A stretch of 64,000 nucleotides of DNA. Origin: Pseudomonadota bacterium (GTDB lineage Bacteria > Pseudomonadota > Gammaproteobacteria > Burkholderiales > Burkholderiaceae_C). The DNA lies in assembly GCA_023387335.1 (NCBI GenBank), contig JAEWIF010000050.1, forward strand, positions 62,001-126,000, written 5' to 3'. Made by a program: the position numbers and the translations under genes. This document shows, one piece after another, positions 50,545-59,481 of the stretch. The notes below the pieces were generated by a model that was given only the letters and a program-made list of their open reading frames with translations, made no database searches and was not told where the DNA came from. How positions within the stretch are numbered: position 1 is the first letter of the stretch; each line of letters begins with the position of its first letter.

Positions 50545-50584
50545 GGGAACCCGTGGCCAGCGGGTGGACTCCATACGGGTTTCC
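50545..50584 (+). promoter_or_regulatory. rpoH: Stem-loop in the region upstream of rpoH
   Basis: GGGAACCCGT (50545-50554) can pair with ACGGGTTTCC (50575-50584), giving 10 pairs with one G-U and a 20-base loop. It lies 36 bases upstream of the CIRCE element. It could be part of a leader if transcription begins upstream of it, or a terminator-like element for the Mpo1 gene; there is no T run. A smaller ACTCT/AGAGT dyad is at 50502-50516. Confidence 0.35.
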
Positions 50585-50620
50585 TCCGATTTCCGCTATC
50601 GCGGAGATTGAACTTGCACC

Positions 50621-50647
50621 TTAGCACTCCCTCTAACCGAGTGCTAA
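50621..50647. promoter_or_regulatory. CIRCE element (HrcA operator) upstream of rpoH
   Basis: Perfect match to the consensus: TTAGCACTC (50621-50629), 9-base spacer, GAGTGCTAA (50639-50647). HrcA binds this operator. It ends 31 bases before the rpoH start. A possible -35 TTGAAC (50608-50613) and -10 TCTAAC (50632-50637, in the CIRCE spacer) would place the operator over the core promoter. The cognate repressor gene hrcA is at 19633-20637 in this window. Promoter hexamers are tentative; the operator match is exact. Confidence 0.93.
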
Positions 50648-50678
50648 CATGCCACTCGAAATGAAAGGATCAACCGGA

Positions 50679-51611
<933 letters not shown>

Positions 51612-51629
51612 GCCACGCCTGCGTTGAAC

Positions 51630-51655
51630 AAGCCCGGCCCGTCCGGGCTTTTTTT
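51630..51655 (+). terminator. Rho-independent terminator after rpoH
   Basis: 8-bp stem AAGCCCGG / CCGGGCTT (51630-51637 and 51643-51650) with a 5-base loop, then TTTTT. It begins 18 bases after the rpoH stop. Confidence 0.92.
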
Positions 51656-51713
51656 CGCCCTGCTCGGCCACATGTAACAAGGTGCCGGGGGGCTCGCTCA
51701 CAATGTGAGGGAC

Positions 51714-53417
51714 ATGCATTTCGTCTTCCGTTGGGCCCTGCTCGTCTGCCTGGGCCTGCTGGCCGGGATCACCGCGCTGGCGCAACCCGCCGCGGCGCCG
51801 CTGGTCCTGGAGAACGGCGGCACCGTTCCGCTGGAGGGGCAGGCCCTGTACTGGGTCGGGCCGTCCGGCGTGAAGTCGCCCGAAGAGCTTGAGCGAGCCG
51901 GCGCGAACATCGCCTGGAAGGTGCGCGAAGCCGGGCAGCAGCATCGCCTGGACGGCGAGGCCCTGTGGGTCCGCTTCGACGCCGACGTGCGCGGGGACGA
52001 GGCCTGGTTCTTCACCGTCGCTTCCTCCGGCATCGACCGGGTGCAGATGTTCCACCGCGCCGACGACGGCCGCTGGGTGGTCCAGGAAGCCGGCGACAGC
52101 CGGGCGGTGTCGCAATGGCCCGTGCCCGGCCGCGTGCCCACCTTCGAACTGGCCCGCCCGACCGGCCATCCGGTGACCTACTGGGTTCGCATCGAGCACG
52201 CGCGGGTCGACTTCGGCGCCGAGCTCACGCTGCGCAGCCAGAGCAGCCTGCTGGCCGTGCGCGAGCGCGAGCAGTTCCTCATGGGCGGCTACTTCGGCGT
52301 GGCGGTACTGCTGGCGCTGGTGGCACTGGCGAACGCGGCCACGTACCGCGACCGCAACTTCGCCGCGTACGCGATCTACCTGATCACGTTCACGCTCGGC
52401 CAGGCCGCCTACCTGGGCGTGGGTGCGCAGCACCTCTGGAACGACGACCTGCAGTGGAACGCGCTGTCCACCTTCCTGCTGCCGGGCCTGTCGGCCGTGG
52501 CCGCGCTGTGGTTCGTGCAGGTGGTGACCGAGCCCGCGCGCTTCTCGCGCCTGCTCAACCAGATCGTGTGGGGCCTGATCGTGGCGCTGCTGGCGGCGGT
52601 GGTGCTGGACACCTGGTTCCCGAGCCGCGAGATCATGCATGCGCGCCTGGCGCTGACGGCGGCCGCGCTGGCACTGGTGTCCGTGGTGATCGGCTACGTC
52701 TGGCGCAAGGGCGACGACGCCGAGATCCGGATCATCGCGCTGGGCTTCGTGCCGGTGCTGGTGATGGCGCTGTTCCCGATCGCGCGCGGACTGGGCCTGC
52801 TGCCCAACAGCCTCTTCACCCGCTACGGACTGGCGATCGGCGCGGCGATGGAGATGCCGATCCTGTTCTACGCGCTCAGCCGGCGCGGCAGCCGCCGCCG
52901 CGAAGCCCAGCTGCGCGCGTCCGCGCTGCCGCGCACCGACGCGCTGACCGGCCTGGCCGACCGCCGCAACCTGCTGCAGCGGATGGAAGCTTCGCTCAAG
53001 CGGGCGCGCAGCCAGCGCCACACCTGCGCGCTGCTGGTCGTTCGCCTGGGCAACTACGACGCCATCGCCGCCGAGTACGGACGCGAGATGCTGGACCGCG
53101 CGCTCGTGGTCACCGCCTCGCACCTGCGCCGCTGCGCGGCCGACATCGACCTGGCGTCGCGAGTGGGCGAACGCGACTTCGCGCTGCTGCTCGAAGGCCC
53201 GACCAGCAGCGACCTGGCGAACGCGCGTGCCCAGCAGGTGGTGGCGAGCGGCCTGCGTCCCTCCGCGGCGCTGCCGCCGGAACTGACGCTGCGGCTGCTG
53301 GTCACGGTGGCCGCGCTGCCCGGAGAGCAGGTCGATGCCGCGTCGACGCTGCAATGGATGCTGGCGACCTCGGCCGCGGTGCGGCCCGATACGCGCAAGC
53401 AGATCCGGATGCTCTAG
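51714..53417 (+). CDS. 7TM-DISM sensor with degenerate GGDEF domain
   Basis: 567-residue membrane sensor. A signal peptide ('WALLVCLGLLAGITALA') is followed by a 7TMR-DISMED2-like periplasmic domain (about 25-175: 'LWVRFDADVRGDEAWFFTVAS'), seven membrane segments (about 185-390) and a cytoplasmic GGDEF-like domain ('TDALTGLADRRNLLQRME' onwards). The signature reads 'RVGERDFALLLEG' instead of GGDEF, so diguanylate cyclase activity is doubtful. Start ATG 51714 versus GTG 51705 is uncertain. The final bases overlap the convergent AlkD-like gene by 4. Confidence 0.9.
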   Translation: MHFVFRWALLVCLGLLAGITALAQPAAAPLVLENGGTVPLEGQALYWVGPSGVKSPEELERAGANIAWKVREAGQQHRLDGEALWVRFDADVRGDEAWFFTVASSGIDRVQMFHRADDGRWVVQEAGDSRAVSQWPVPGRVPTFELARPTGHPVTYWVRIEHARVDFGAELTLRSQSSLLAVREREQFLMGGYFGVAVLLALVALANAATYRDRNFAAYAIYLITFTLGQAAYLGVGAQHLWNDDLQWNALSTFLLPGLSAVAALWFVQVVTEPARFSRLLNQIVWGLIVALLAAVVLDTWFPSREIMHARLALTAAALALVSVVIGYVWRKGDDAEIRIIALGFVPVLVMALFPIARGLGLLPNSLFTRYGLAIGAAMEMPILFYALSRRGSRRREAQLRASALPRTDALTGLADRRNLLQRMEASLKRARSQRHTCALLVVRLGNYDAIAAEYGREMLDRALVVTASHLRRCAADIDLASRVGERDFALLLEGPTSSDLANARAQQVVASGLRPSAALPPELTLRLLVTVAALPGEQVDAASTLQWMLATSAAVRPDTRKQIRML

Positions 53418-54241
53418 TCCTGCGTCGGCGCGGACCGGTTCACGGTGCGCAGCGCGCGACGCACGATGTACTCGGTCTCCGGCCGCTTCGCACCGCGTTG
53501 CCAATCGGCGCAGACCTGCCGCACCCACTCGGGCTGCGTTCGGCTCGCGTCGTTGAGCCAGTTGGCCACCGAGTTGCGCACGTACAGGCTGGGATCGGCT
53601 TTCAAGGGTTCCAGCAGCGCCAGCGCGCGCCAGGGCTCGGCCTTCAGCGCCGGCACCGGCGCGCACCACACGCCGTGCGGCCGCGTGAGCTCCGTCGCGA
53701 AGCGGCGTACGTTGGCGTCACCATCCAGCACCCAGCCGCCCAACAGCGCGACGGCGGCATCGGGATCGCGCACGACTTCCGCGCGCACCGCCATCCACGC
53801 CATCTCGCGCACGCCGAAGTGCGCATCGGCGGCGAAGCGGCGCACCGACGCCAGCTTGCCCGGCAACGACAGGTTCGAACACGCGATCCACTGCGCGGCC
53901 CAGGAACGCGCGACGTCGCTGGGATGCGTGGCCAGCGCGTGCGCGACACCATCGCGCCGCGGATGGGCGGCGGCCAGGTCGTAGAGCGCCAGCGCCACGT
54001 GGTCGTGGCGGCGCATCGGCTTGAATGCAGCCAGCATGGCCAGCGTGTCCTGCAGGCGCTCGGCCTGCGGGTCGAGGCCGATGTGCCGGGCCACGTTGCC
54101 GGCCAGGCGCGGCAGGTCCAGCGCCAGGAATTCGTTGAGGTTGACCGTGGGCAGCAGGCCTTCGTTCAAGGCCTCCAGCACCTCGGGCGGGATCAGCGCG
54201 ATACGGGCCGCGCCACGCCGCTGCAGCAGGTGCTGCACCAC
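53414..54241 (-). CDS. AlkD-like HEAT-repeat protein (DNA alkylation repair family)
   Basis: 275-residue helical-repeat protein of the DNA alkylation repair (AlkD/AlkC) superfamily. HEAT-like motifs: 'ADAHFGVREMAWMAVRAEVV', 'GDANVRRFATELTRP', 'ADPSLYVRNSVANWLNDA' and a Trp-rich end. The catalytic Asp/Trp arrangement of AlkD was not confirmed, so substrate is uncertain. It begins with tandem GTG codons (54241, 54238) 4 bases after the sco stop, so it is the distal gene of the minus-strand cox assembly operon, an odd place for a repair enzyme. Confidence 0.85.
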   Translation of the reverse strand: MVQHLLQRRGAARIALIPPEVLEALNEGLLPTVNLNEFLALDLPRLAGNVARHIGLDPQAERLQDTLAMLAAFKPMRRHDHVALALYDLAAAHPRRDGVAHALATHPSDVARSWAAQWIACSNLSLPGKLASVRRFAADAHFGVREMAWMAVRAEVVRDPDAAVALLGGWVLDGDANVRRFATELTRPHGVWCAPVPALKAEPWRALALLEPLKADPSLYVRNSVANWLNDASRTQPEWVRQVCADWQRGAKRPETEYIVRRALRTVNRSAPTQD

Positions 54242-54245
54242 CGCC

Positions 54246-54827
54246 TCAGGCGAGCAGTTGCTTGATGTCGTTGGCCAGCGCCTGCGGGCCGCTGCCGTAG
54301 CGCGAGTACAGGCGCAACCGCCCCTCCGGGTCGTACACGAAGCTGGCCGCCGAGTGGTCCATCGTGTAGCTGCCCGGCGTCTTGCCCTCGACCTTCTTGT
54401 AGTAGACCTTGAAGTCCTTGGCGACCGCGGCCAGCTGCTCGGGCGAGCCGCGCAGCGCGATGAAGTCGGGGCCGAAGTTGGCCATGTAGGCCTTCAGCAC
54501 CTGGGGCGTGTCGCGCTCCGGGTCCACGGTGACGAAGATGCCCTGCACCTTGGCGCCGTCGGGTCCCAGCAGCTGCTTGGCCTGCGCGATCTCGGCCAGC
54601 GTCGTGGGGCAGACGTCGGGGCACTGGGTGAATCCGAAGAAGACCACCACGGCCTTGCCGCGGAAGTCCTTCAGGCTGCGTACCTTGCCTTCGGTGTCGG
54701 GCAGCTGGAAATCCTTGGCGTAGTCGGCGCCGGTCAGGTCGACGGCGCTGAACTGCGGCTTGCGCTCGCCGCAGGCGGCCAGCGCGCCAGTGGCGATGAG
54801 ACTGATCAGGGCGTGGCGGCGGTCCAT
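54246..54827 (-). CDS. SCO1/SenC copper chaperone for cytochrome oxidase
   Basis: 193-residue lipoprotein (lipobox 'GALAACGE') with a thioredoxin fold. The copper ligands are Cys69 and Cys73 in 'FTQCPDVCPTTL' and His158 in 'YTMDHSA'. SCO proteins deliver copper to, or reduce, the CuA site of subunit II, encoded at 62.1-63.3 kb. It lies 9 bases downstream of ctaB and 4 bases upstream of the AlkD-like gene. Length and ligands are complete, so it should be functional. Confidence 0.95.
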   Translation of the reverse strand: MDRRHALISLIATGALAACGERKPQFSAVDLTGADYAKDFQLPDTEGKVRSLKDFRGKAVVVFFGFTQCPDVCPTTLAEIAQAKQLLGPDGAKVQGIFVTVDPERDTPQVLKAYMANFGPDFIALRGSPEQLAAVAKDFKVYYKKVEGKTPGSYTMDHSAASFVYDPEGRLRLYSRYGSGPQALANDIKQLLA

Positions 54828-54836
54828 GGCGTCACC

Positions 54837-55706
54837 TCACAACAGGTAGTGGTCCAGCAGGAGCGCCGCGAACAGCACGCTCAGGTGGATCAGTGAAAAA
54901 CGGAAGGTCTTGCGCGCGAGCGCATCGGAGTAATCGCGCCAGAGGCGGAAACCGTACCACGTGAAGCCGGCACTGAGCCCCAGCGCCGCCAGCAGGTACA
55001 GCCACGAGCTCATGCCGATGGCGAACGGCAGCAGGCAGGCCGCGAACAGCACCAGCGTGTACAGCAGGATCTGCAGCCGGGTGAACTCGCTGCCGTGCGT
55101 CACCGGCAGCATCGGCAGGCCCGACTTGCGGTAGTCCTCCACGCGGTACAGCGCCAGCGCCCAGAAGTGCGGCGGCGTCCACAGGAAGATGATGAGGAAG
55201 AGCACCAGCGCCTCGGGGCCGACGTCGCCGCGCATCGCGGCCCAGCCCAGCACCGGCGGCATCGCGCCGGAGGCGCCGCCGATCACGATGTTCTGCGGCG
55301 TGCGGGGCTTGAGCACCACGGTGTAGATGATCGCGTAGCCGACGAAGGTGGCGAACGTGAGCCACATGGTCAGCGGATTCACCGTGACGTACAGGATCGC
55401 CGAGCCGATGGCGCACAGCGCGGCCGAGAAGATGAGCGTCTGCGTGTCGGACAGCTCGCCCTTGGCCGTGGGCCGCCAGGCGGTGCGGCGCATCTTGGCG
55501 TCGATGCCCTTCTCGATCAGGCAGTTGAACGCCGCGGCCGCGCCGGCCACCAGCCAGATGCCCAGCGCCGCGAAGGCCGCGACGCGCAGGTCCTCCGCTC
55601 TCGGAAGGCCGGGCACGGCCAGCACCATGCCGATGACGGCGCAGAACACGATCAGCTGGACCACGCGCGGCTTGGTGAGCGCGTAGTACTGGGACAGGCG
55701 GTTCAT
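54837..55706 (-). CDS. ctaB: Protoheme IX farnesyltransferase (heme O synthase)
   Basis: 289-residue UbiA-family membrane enzyme adding farnesyl to heme B, giving heme O for the cytochrome oxidase. 'YYALTKPRVVQLIVFCAVIG', 'FNCLIEKGIDAKMRRT' (first Asp-rich prenyl site), 'YTVVLKPRTPQNIVIGGASG' and 'FLWTPPHFWALAL' with 'DYRKSGLPMLPV' are family hallmarks. Nine membrane segments are expected. ATG 55706 follows a GGAGG site and overlaps the ctaA stop (ATGA), so heme O and heme A synthases are co-translated. Confidence 0.96.
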   Translation of the reverse strand: MNRLSQYYALTKPRVVQLIVFCAVIGMVLAVPGLPRAEDLRVAAFAALGIWLVAGAAAAFNCLIEKGIDAKMRRTAWRPTAKGELSDTQTLIFSAALCAIGSAILYVTVNPLTMWLTFATFVGYAIIYTVVLKPRTPQNIVIGGASGAMPPVLGWAAMRGDVGPEALVLFLIIFLWTPPHFWALALYRVEDYRKSGLPMLPVTHGSEFTRLQILLYTLVLFAACLLPFAIGMSSWLYLLAALGLSAGFTWYGFRLWRDYSDALARKTFRFSLIHLSVLFAALLLDHYLL

Positions 55707-56860
55707 GTCCGCGCCTCCTTGCGGGTGGCGCCGAAGCCGCGCGCTCCCACGCGCTCGTCGCGGCGCGCGACGTGGATCTCGCACAGCGACCAGGTCAGCA
55801 CCACCACCAGCGCCGCGGCCCCGCCGGTGTGCGCGAGTGCTGCGGGCAGCGGCCAGTCGAGCACCACGTTGGTCAGCCCGCTCAGCAGTTGCCACAGCGC
55901 GAGCGCGCCCAGCACGCGCGATTGCCGCGGCAGCGCCTTGCGCAAGGCGTAGGCGGTGGTCGCCAGCAGCGCAAGCACCACGTACGCGGCCAGCCGGTGC
56001 ACGTAGTGGATGGCGGTCAGCGCCGCGAACGTCACGTGCTCGCCGCCCGACGTCATGCCCAGCGGACGCCAGATCTCGAAGCCCTGGCGCAAGTCCATCT
56101 GCGGCCACCAGGTGCCGTGGCAGGTGGGGAATTCCTCGCAGGCCAGCACCGCGTAATTGGTGCTCACCCAGCCGCCCAGCGCCACTTGCAGCCAGAGCGC
56201 CGCGAAGGTGATGACGAGCAGCGTGCGAAGGCCCGCGCTCACGACGGCCGGTTGCGCCAGGCCCTCGGCCTGCCGGTAGCTCACGGCCTGGCGGCACAGC
56301 AGCGCCAGCAGCACCAGCCCGCCGAGCAGGTGCATCGTGACGATGGCCGGGAACAACTTCATCGTCACCGTCAGCGCGCCGAACGCGCCCACCAGGCACA
56401 CCCACGCCAGGCTGGCCGTGGGCCACCACGGACTCACCGGCAGCACATGGCGCCGGCGCAGCGCCCAGGTGCTGGCGGCCAGCGTGAGGATGAGCACGCC
56501 CACGCCCATGGCCAGGTAGCGATGGATCATCTCGATCCAGGCCTTGGTGTGCGTGACCGGGCCGGTCGGCATGGTGGCCTGCGCGAGGCTGATGTCGGCG
56601 TGCGCGCCGAACGGGCTGGCGTTGGCGTAGCAGCCCGGCCAGTCGGGGCAGCCCAGGCCCGAGTCGGTCAGGCGCGTGAAGGCGCCGAACAGCACCAGGT
56701 CGAACGTGAGGAACAGCGTCAGGCCGGTGAGCATGGCCAGCCGGCGGCCCGGCGACGCGTCGCGGCTGCGCACCCAGAGCCAGGCCAGTGGCCCGGAGGC
56801 CACGATCAGCCCGAGCACCATCATGCGCAGCACGGGCGAGAGGTCCACCAGCGAGTTCAT
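55703..56860 (-). CDS. ctaA: Heme A synthase (COX15/CtaA)
   Basis: 385-residue eight-helix membrane enzyme that oxidises the C8 methyl of heme O to give heme A. 'FGAFTRLTDSGLGCPDWPGC' is the COX15 signature; conserved His residues are in 'IEMIHRYLAMGVG', 'TMHLLGGL', 'IHYVHRLAA' and 'ALAHTGGAA'. It is the proteobacterial type with an extended C-terminus. ATG 56860 overlaps the upstream stop, and the stop overlaps ctaB; coupled translation is likely. The substrate comes from CtaB. Confidence 0.95.
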   Translation of the reverse strand: MNSLVDLSPVLRMMVLGLIVASGPLAWLWVRSRDASPGRRLAMLTGLTLFLTFDLVLFGAFTRLTDSGLGCPDWPGCYANASPFGAHADISLAQATMPTGPVTHTKAWIEMIHRYLAMGVGVLILTLAASTWALRRRHVLPVSPWWPTASLAWVCLVGAFGALTVTMKLFPAIVTMHLLGGLVLLALLCRQAVSYRQAEGLAQPAVVSAGLRTLLVITFAALWLQVALGGWVSTNYAVLACEEFPTCHGTWWPQMDLRQGFEIWRPLGMTSGGEHVTFAALTAIHYVHRLAAYVVLALLATTAYALRKALPRQSRVLGALALWQLLSGLTNVVLDWPLPAALAHTGGAAALVVVLTWSLCEIHVARRDERVGARGFGATRKEART

Positions 56861-57570
56861 GGCGTGCGGCCCGCCTTGTCCCAGCCGGCCGACGCGCGCA
56901 TCAGCCGCTCGAGGTCGCGCTTGGCCTTGGCCGCGCCCTCGCGGTCCAGGCGCGCGGGGAATCGCATCATCCAGTGGCCGAGCGGATCGACCACGTACAG
57001 GTGCTCCTCGAGCGCTGCGCCCGGCGCCGGCTTCAGCCACTGCGCCAGCCGCTCGCGCGGCACGCGCAGCACGGTGGCCTGGGCGAGCGCGGGCTGCAGC
57101 TGCGCTCGCACGGGCACGGTATCGTCGATCAGCCAGACCCAGTCGAGCCGGTCCTTGTCCTTGCCGAGCGTCTCGCGCAGCTGCCGCTGCAGGTACAGGT
57201 GGTTCTCGCACTGCGCCGGGCAGGCGCCCCCGCTCACGCTGACCAGCAGCCACTGGCCCTTGAGGTCCGCCAGCGGCGACGGCCGGCCGTCCAGCGTGGT
57301 GGCGGTCACGGCGGGGAGGGTCGGCTGCGCCTCGATCAGCTCGCCGAAGTTGCGCCGGCCTTCCGGACGCAGCACGTAGTAGGTGAAGTAGGACGCGATG
57401 ACCGGCGCGGCGCAGATCAGCATCACCACGAACATCTTGAAGCGGCCGCGCGCGGTGCGCTGCGCCTCCTCGACCTCGCGCGGCCCGGGCAGCGAATGGA
57501 CGGTCAGGTCCAGCGGCTGGTCAAGCCTGTCGGGCCTGGCGGCGGGGTTGGATGAACTGGAACCAGACAT
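56857..57570 (-). CDS. Membrane-anchored thioredoxin-like cytochrome oxidase assembly protein
   Basis: 237-residue protein, one N-terminal membrane helix ('MFVVMLICAAPVIASYFTYY', residues 46-65) then a SCO/thioredoxin-like domain with 'LLVSVSGGACPAQCENHLYL' (a CxxxC pair) and 'HLYVVDPLGHWMMRFP'. This gene type recurs between SURF1 and ctaA in betaproteobacterial cox clusters; the role is probably in copper or redox handling, by context only. ATG 57570 overlaps SURF1 by 50 bases; no better start was found. Confidence 0.85.
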   Translation of the reverse strand: MSGSSSSNPAARPDRLDQPLDLTVHSLPGPREVEEAQRTARGRFKMFVVMLICAAPVIASYFTYYVLRPEGRRNFGELIEAQPTLPAVTATTLDGRPSPLADLKGQWLLVSVSGGACPAQCENHLYLQRQLRETLGKDKDRLDWVWLIDDTVPVRAQLQPALAQATVLRVPRERLAQWLKPAPGAALEEHLYVVDPLGHWMMRFPARLDREGAAKAKRDLERLMRASAGWDKAGRTP

Positions 57571-58246
57571 AGAGGATGGCGATCAGGCCGCACAAGGCCC
57601 ACCACTGGAAGGCATAGCCGTAATTGGTTTCGGGACCGCGGCCGGCGACGGCCTCGGGCCAGTCGCGCTGCAGCCCCTGCGAGGCCGGTCCGGTCTGCTG
57701 CACGCTCACGTCCTGCAACAGCGCCAGGCGGGTTTCGGCCGCGAACGGCGTCAGGTCGAGATTTTGCCGGATGGGCCCGGTGCCCGACGCGCCGAACTGA
57801 AGAAGCTTGGCCGGCGGCGGGGCGATGCGGCCGTGCAGCTCCACTTCCGCGTCCGGCGTCTCGATGGCGGGCAGCTGCTCGCGCTGCTGGAAGTTGCGCG
57901 GCGCCCAGCCCCGCTGCACCAGCACCACGGCGCCGGAGCCGGCCAGCCGCAGCGGTGTCGCCACGTAGAAGCCGACTTTCCCGCCCATCTGGCGGTTGTC
58001 GAGGAAGACGGTGTGCTCGCCCGCCCAGCGGCCGCGCAGCACCACGGGGCGGTACAGCATCGAGCGGCGATCCGCCCCCAGGAACTCGGACTGCGACAGC
58101 GGCGCCTGCTGCTGCCGCGTCGTGACGGTGTCGGCCAGCGCCTCCTTCTGGTGGGCGCGGCCGAGCTGCCACATCCCCAGCGCGAACGTGACGCAGATAC
58201 CGATGGCGGCGCCCACCGTGGCGAGCCAGAAGCGCCAGCCCTTCAT
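57521..58246 (-). CDS. SURF1-family cytochrome oxidase biogenesis protein
   Basis: 241-residue SURF1 homologue with two membrane helices, at residues 7-25 and at the C-terminus ('YAFQWWALCGLIAILYVWF'). The central domain has 'LYRPVVLRGRWAGEHTVFLDN' and 'VLVQRGWAPRN'. SURF1 takes part in heme A insertion into subunit I. Start ATG 58246 lies 24 bases from the divergent DUF2909 gene start. It is the first gene of the minus-strand run SURF1, thioredoxin-like, ctaA, ctaB, sco, AlkD-like. Confidence 0.93.
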   Translation of the reverse strand: MKGWRFWLATVGAAIGICVTFALGMWQLGRAHQKEALADTVTTRQQQAPLSQSEFLGADRRSMLYRPVVLRGRWAGEHTVFLDNRQMGGKVGFYVATPLRLAGSGAVVLVQRGWAPRNFQQREQLPAIETPDAEVELHGRIAPPPAKLLQFGASGTGPIRQNLDLTPFAAETRLALLQDVSVQQTGPASQGLQRDWPEAVAGRGPETNYGYAFQWWALCGLIAILYVWFQFIQPRRQARQA

Positions 58247-58270
58247 GCCGCGCGCCGGATAATCGGCCCC

Positions 58271-58486
58271 ATGAAAATCCTCGTGGTGCTGGCCTTCGTT
58301 GCCATCCTCGGCAGCCTGGCGTCCGCCCTGTTCTTCATGCTGCGCGGCGGCCAGGAAGGCAAGTCGGGCCCCATGGCCCGGGCGCTGGCGTTCCGCGTCG
58401 GCTTTTCCATCCTGTTGTTCCTGTGCCTGCTGCTGGCCTGGAAGCTGGGCTACATCCGTCCGACCGGCATCCCGGCCGGCGCCTGA
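58271..58486 (+). CDS. Small twin-transmembrane protein (DUF2909 type)
   Basis: 71-residue membrane protein with two predicted helices: 'MKILVVLAFVAILGSLASAL' and 'FSILLFLCLLLAWKLGYI', separated by a charged loop with 'RALAFR'. It is the only plus-strand gene inside the cox locus and sits divergent from SURF1 with 24 bases between. Such twin-TM proteins are recurrent in cox clusters of betaproteobacteria; function unknown. A perfect palindrome after it can act as terminator. Confidence 0.85.
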   Translation: MKILVVLAFVAILGSLASALFFMLRGGQEGKSGPMARALAFRVGFSILLFLCLLLAWKLGYIRPTGIPAGA

Positions 58487-58515
58487 CGCTCCCACTTCAA
58501 AGCTCCTCCAAAGGA

Positions 58516-58541
58516 ACAAGGCGCCCCGCGGGGCGCCTTGT
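58516..58541. terminator. 26-bp perfect palindrome between convergent genes
   Basis: ACAAGGCGCCCC (58516-58527), GC centre, GGGGCGCCTTGT (58530-58541); the dyad is exact. It lies between the end of the DUF2909-type gene (+) and the end of ctaE (-), so it is probably a two-way transcription stop. There is no long U tract on either side, so it is atypical for an intrinsic terminator. Confidence 0.6.
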
Positions 58542-58562
58542 CGCTTGCATCGGCGGAAAGCG

Positions 58563-59444
58563 TTACAGCCAGTAGACCAGCACGTAAAGGCCGAGCCACA
58601 CCACGTCGACGAAGTGCCAGTACCAGGCGGCGCCTTCGAAGCCGAAGTGGCGCTGCGGCGTGAAGTGGCCGGCCATCAGGCGCAGCGTGATGAACAGCAG
58701 CATCAGCATGCCGACGATCACGTGGAAGCCGTGGAAGCCGGTCAGCAGGAAGAAGGTGGAGCCGTAGGCGCCCGAGCTGAGCTTCAGGTTCAGGTCGCTG
58801 TAGGCGTGGAAGTATTCGTAGCCCTGCACGCAGACGAAGGTGGCGCCCAGGATGACGGTGATCCACATCCAGAGGATGGTCTTGGCCCGGTTGCCGGCGA
58901 TCAGCGCGTGGTGGGCAATGGTCAGCGTGACTCCCGAGGTCAGCAGCAGCGCCGTGTTGATGGTGGGCAGCGGCCACGGACCCATGGTCTGGAACGGGTC
59001 GATGATGTTGCCCGGCGAGGCGGTGGCGCCCACCGCGGTGCTCGGCCACACGGCCTTGAAGTCGGGCCACAGCAGCGAGTTGTCCAGGCCGCCCAGCGCC
59101 GGCACCGAGTGCGAGCGCATCCACCACAGCGCGGTGAAGAAGGCGCCGAAGAACATCACCTCCGAGAAGATGAACCAGCTCATGCTCCAGCGGAACGAGA
59201 GGTCGATCTTGCGGCCGTACTGGCCGCCTTCGCTCTCGCGCACGGCGTCGCGGAACCACTGGAACAGCACGCCGAACAGCCACAGCAAGCCGAAGAACAG
59301 CGACCACTTGGCCCAGCCCGCGCCGTTGATCCACTGCGAGGCGCCGAAGATCACGAAGAACAGGCCGAAGGCGGCGAACGCCGGGTGCCGCGAGGGATGC
59401 GGAACGAAGTAGTACGGCTGGCCGCCGCCGGTGGTGGAACTCAT
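58563..59444 (-). CDS. ctaE: Cytochrome c oxidase subunit III
   Basis: 293-residue integral membrane subunit of the aa3-type terminal oxidase. Hallmarks are 'SWFIFSEVMFFGAFFTALWW', 'TSGVTLTIAHHALIAGN', 'HFVDVVWLGLYVLVYWL' at the C-terminus and 'TGFHGFHVIVGMLMLLFI'. Seven transmembrane helices are expected. It lies 37 bases downstream of the small DUF2970-type gene in ctaC-ctaD-small-ctaG-DUF2970-ctaE. Confidence 0.97.
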   Translation of the reverse strand: MSSTTGGGQPYYFVPHPSRHPAFAAFGLFFVIFGASQWINGAGWAKWSLFFGLLWLFGVLFQWFRDAVRESEGGQYGRKIDLSFRWSMSWFIFSEVMFFGAFFTALWWMRSHSVPALGGLDNSLLWPDFKAVWPSTAVGATASPGNIIDPFQTMGPWPLPTINTALLLTSGVTLTIAHHALIAGNRAKTILWMWITVILGATFVCVQGYEYFHAYSDLNLKLSSGAYGSTFFLLTGFHGFHVIVGMLMLLFITLRLMAGHFTPQRHFGFEGAAWYWHFVDVVWLGLYVLVYWL

Positions 59445-59481
59445 GTTTTCTCGACTCCTGCTTTCGATTCTTCTTTGGCCG

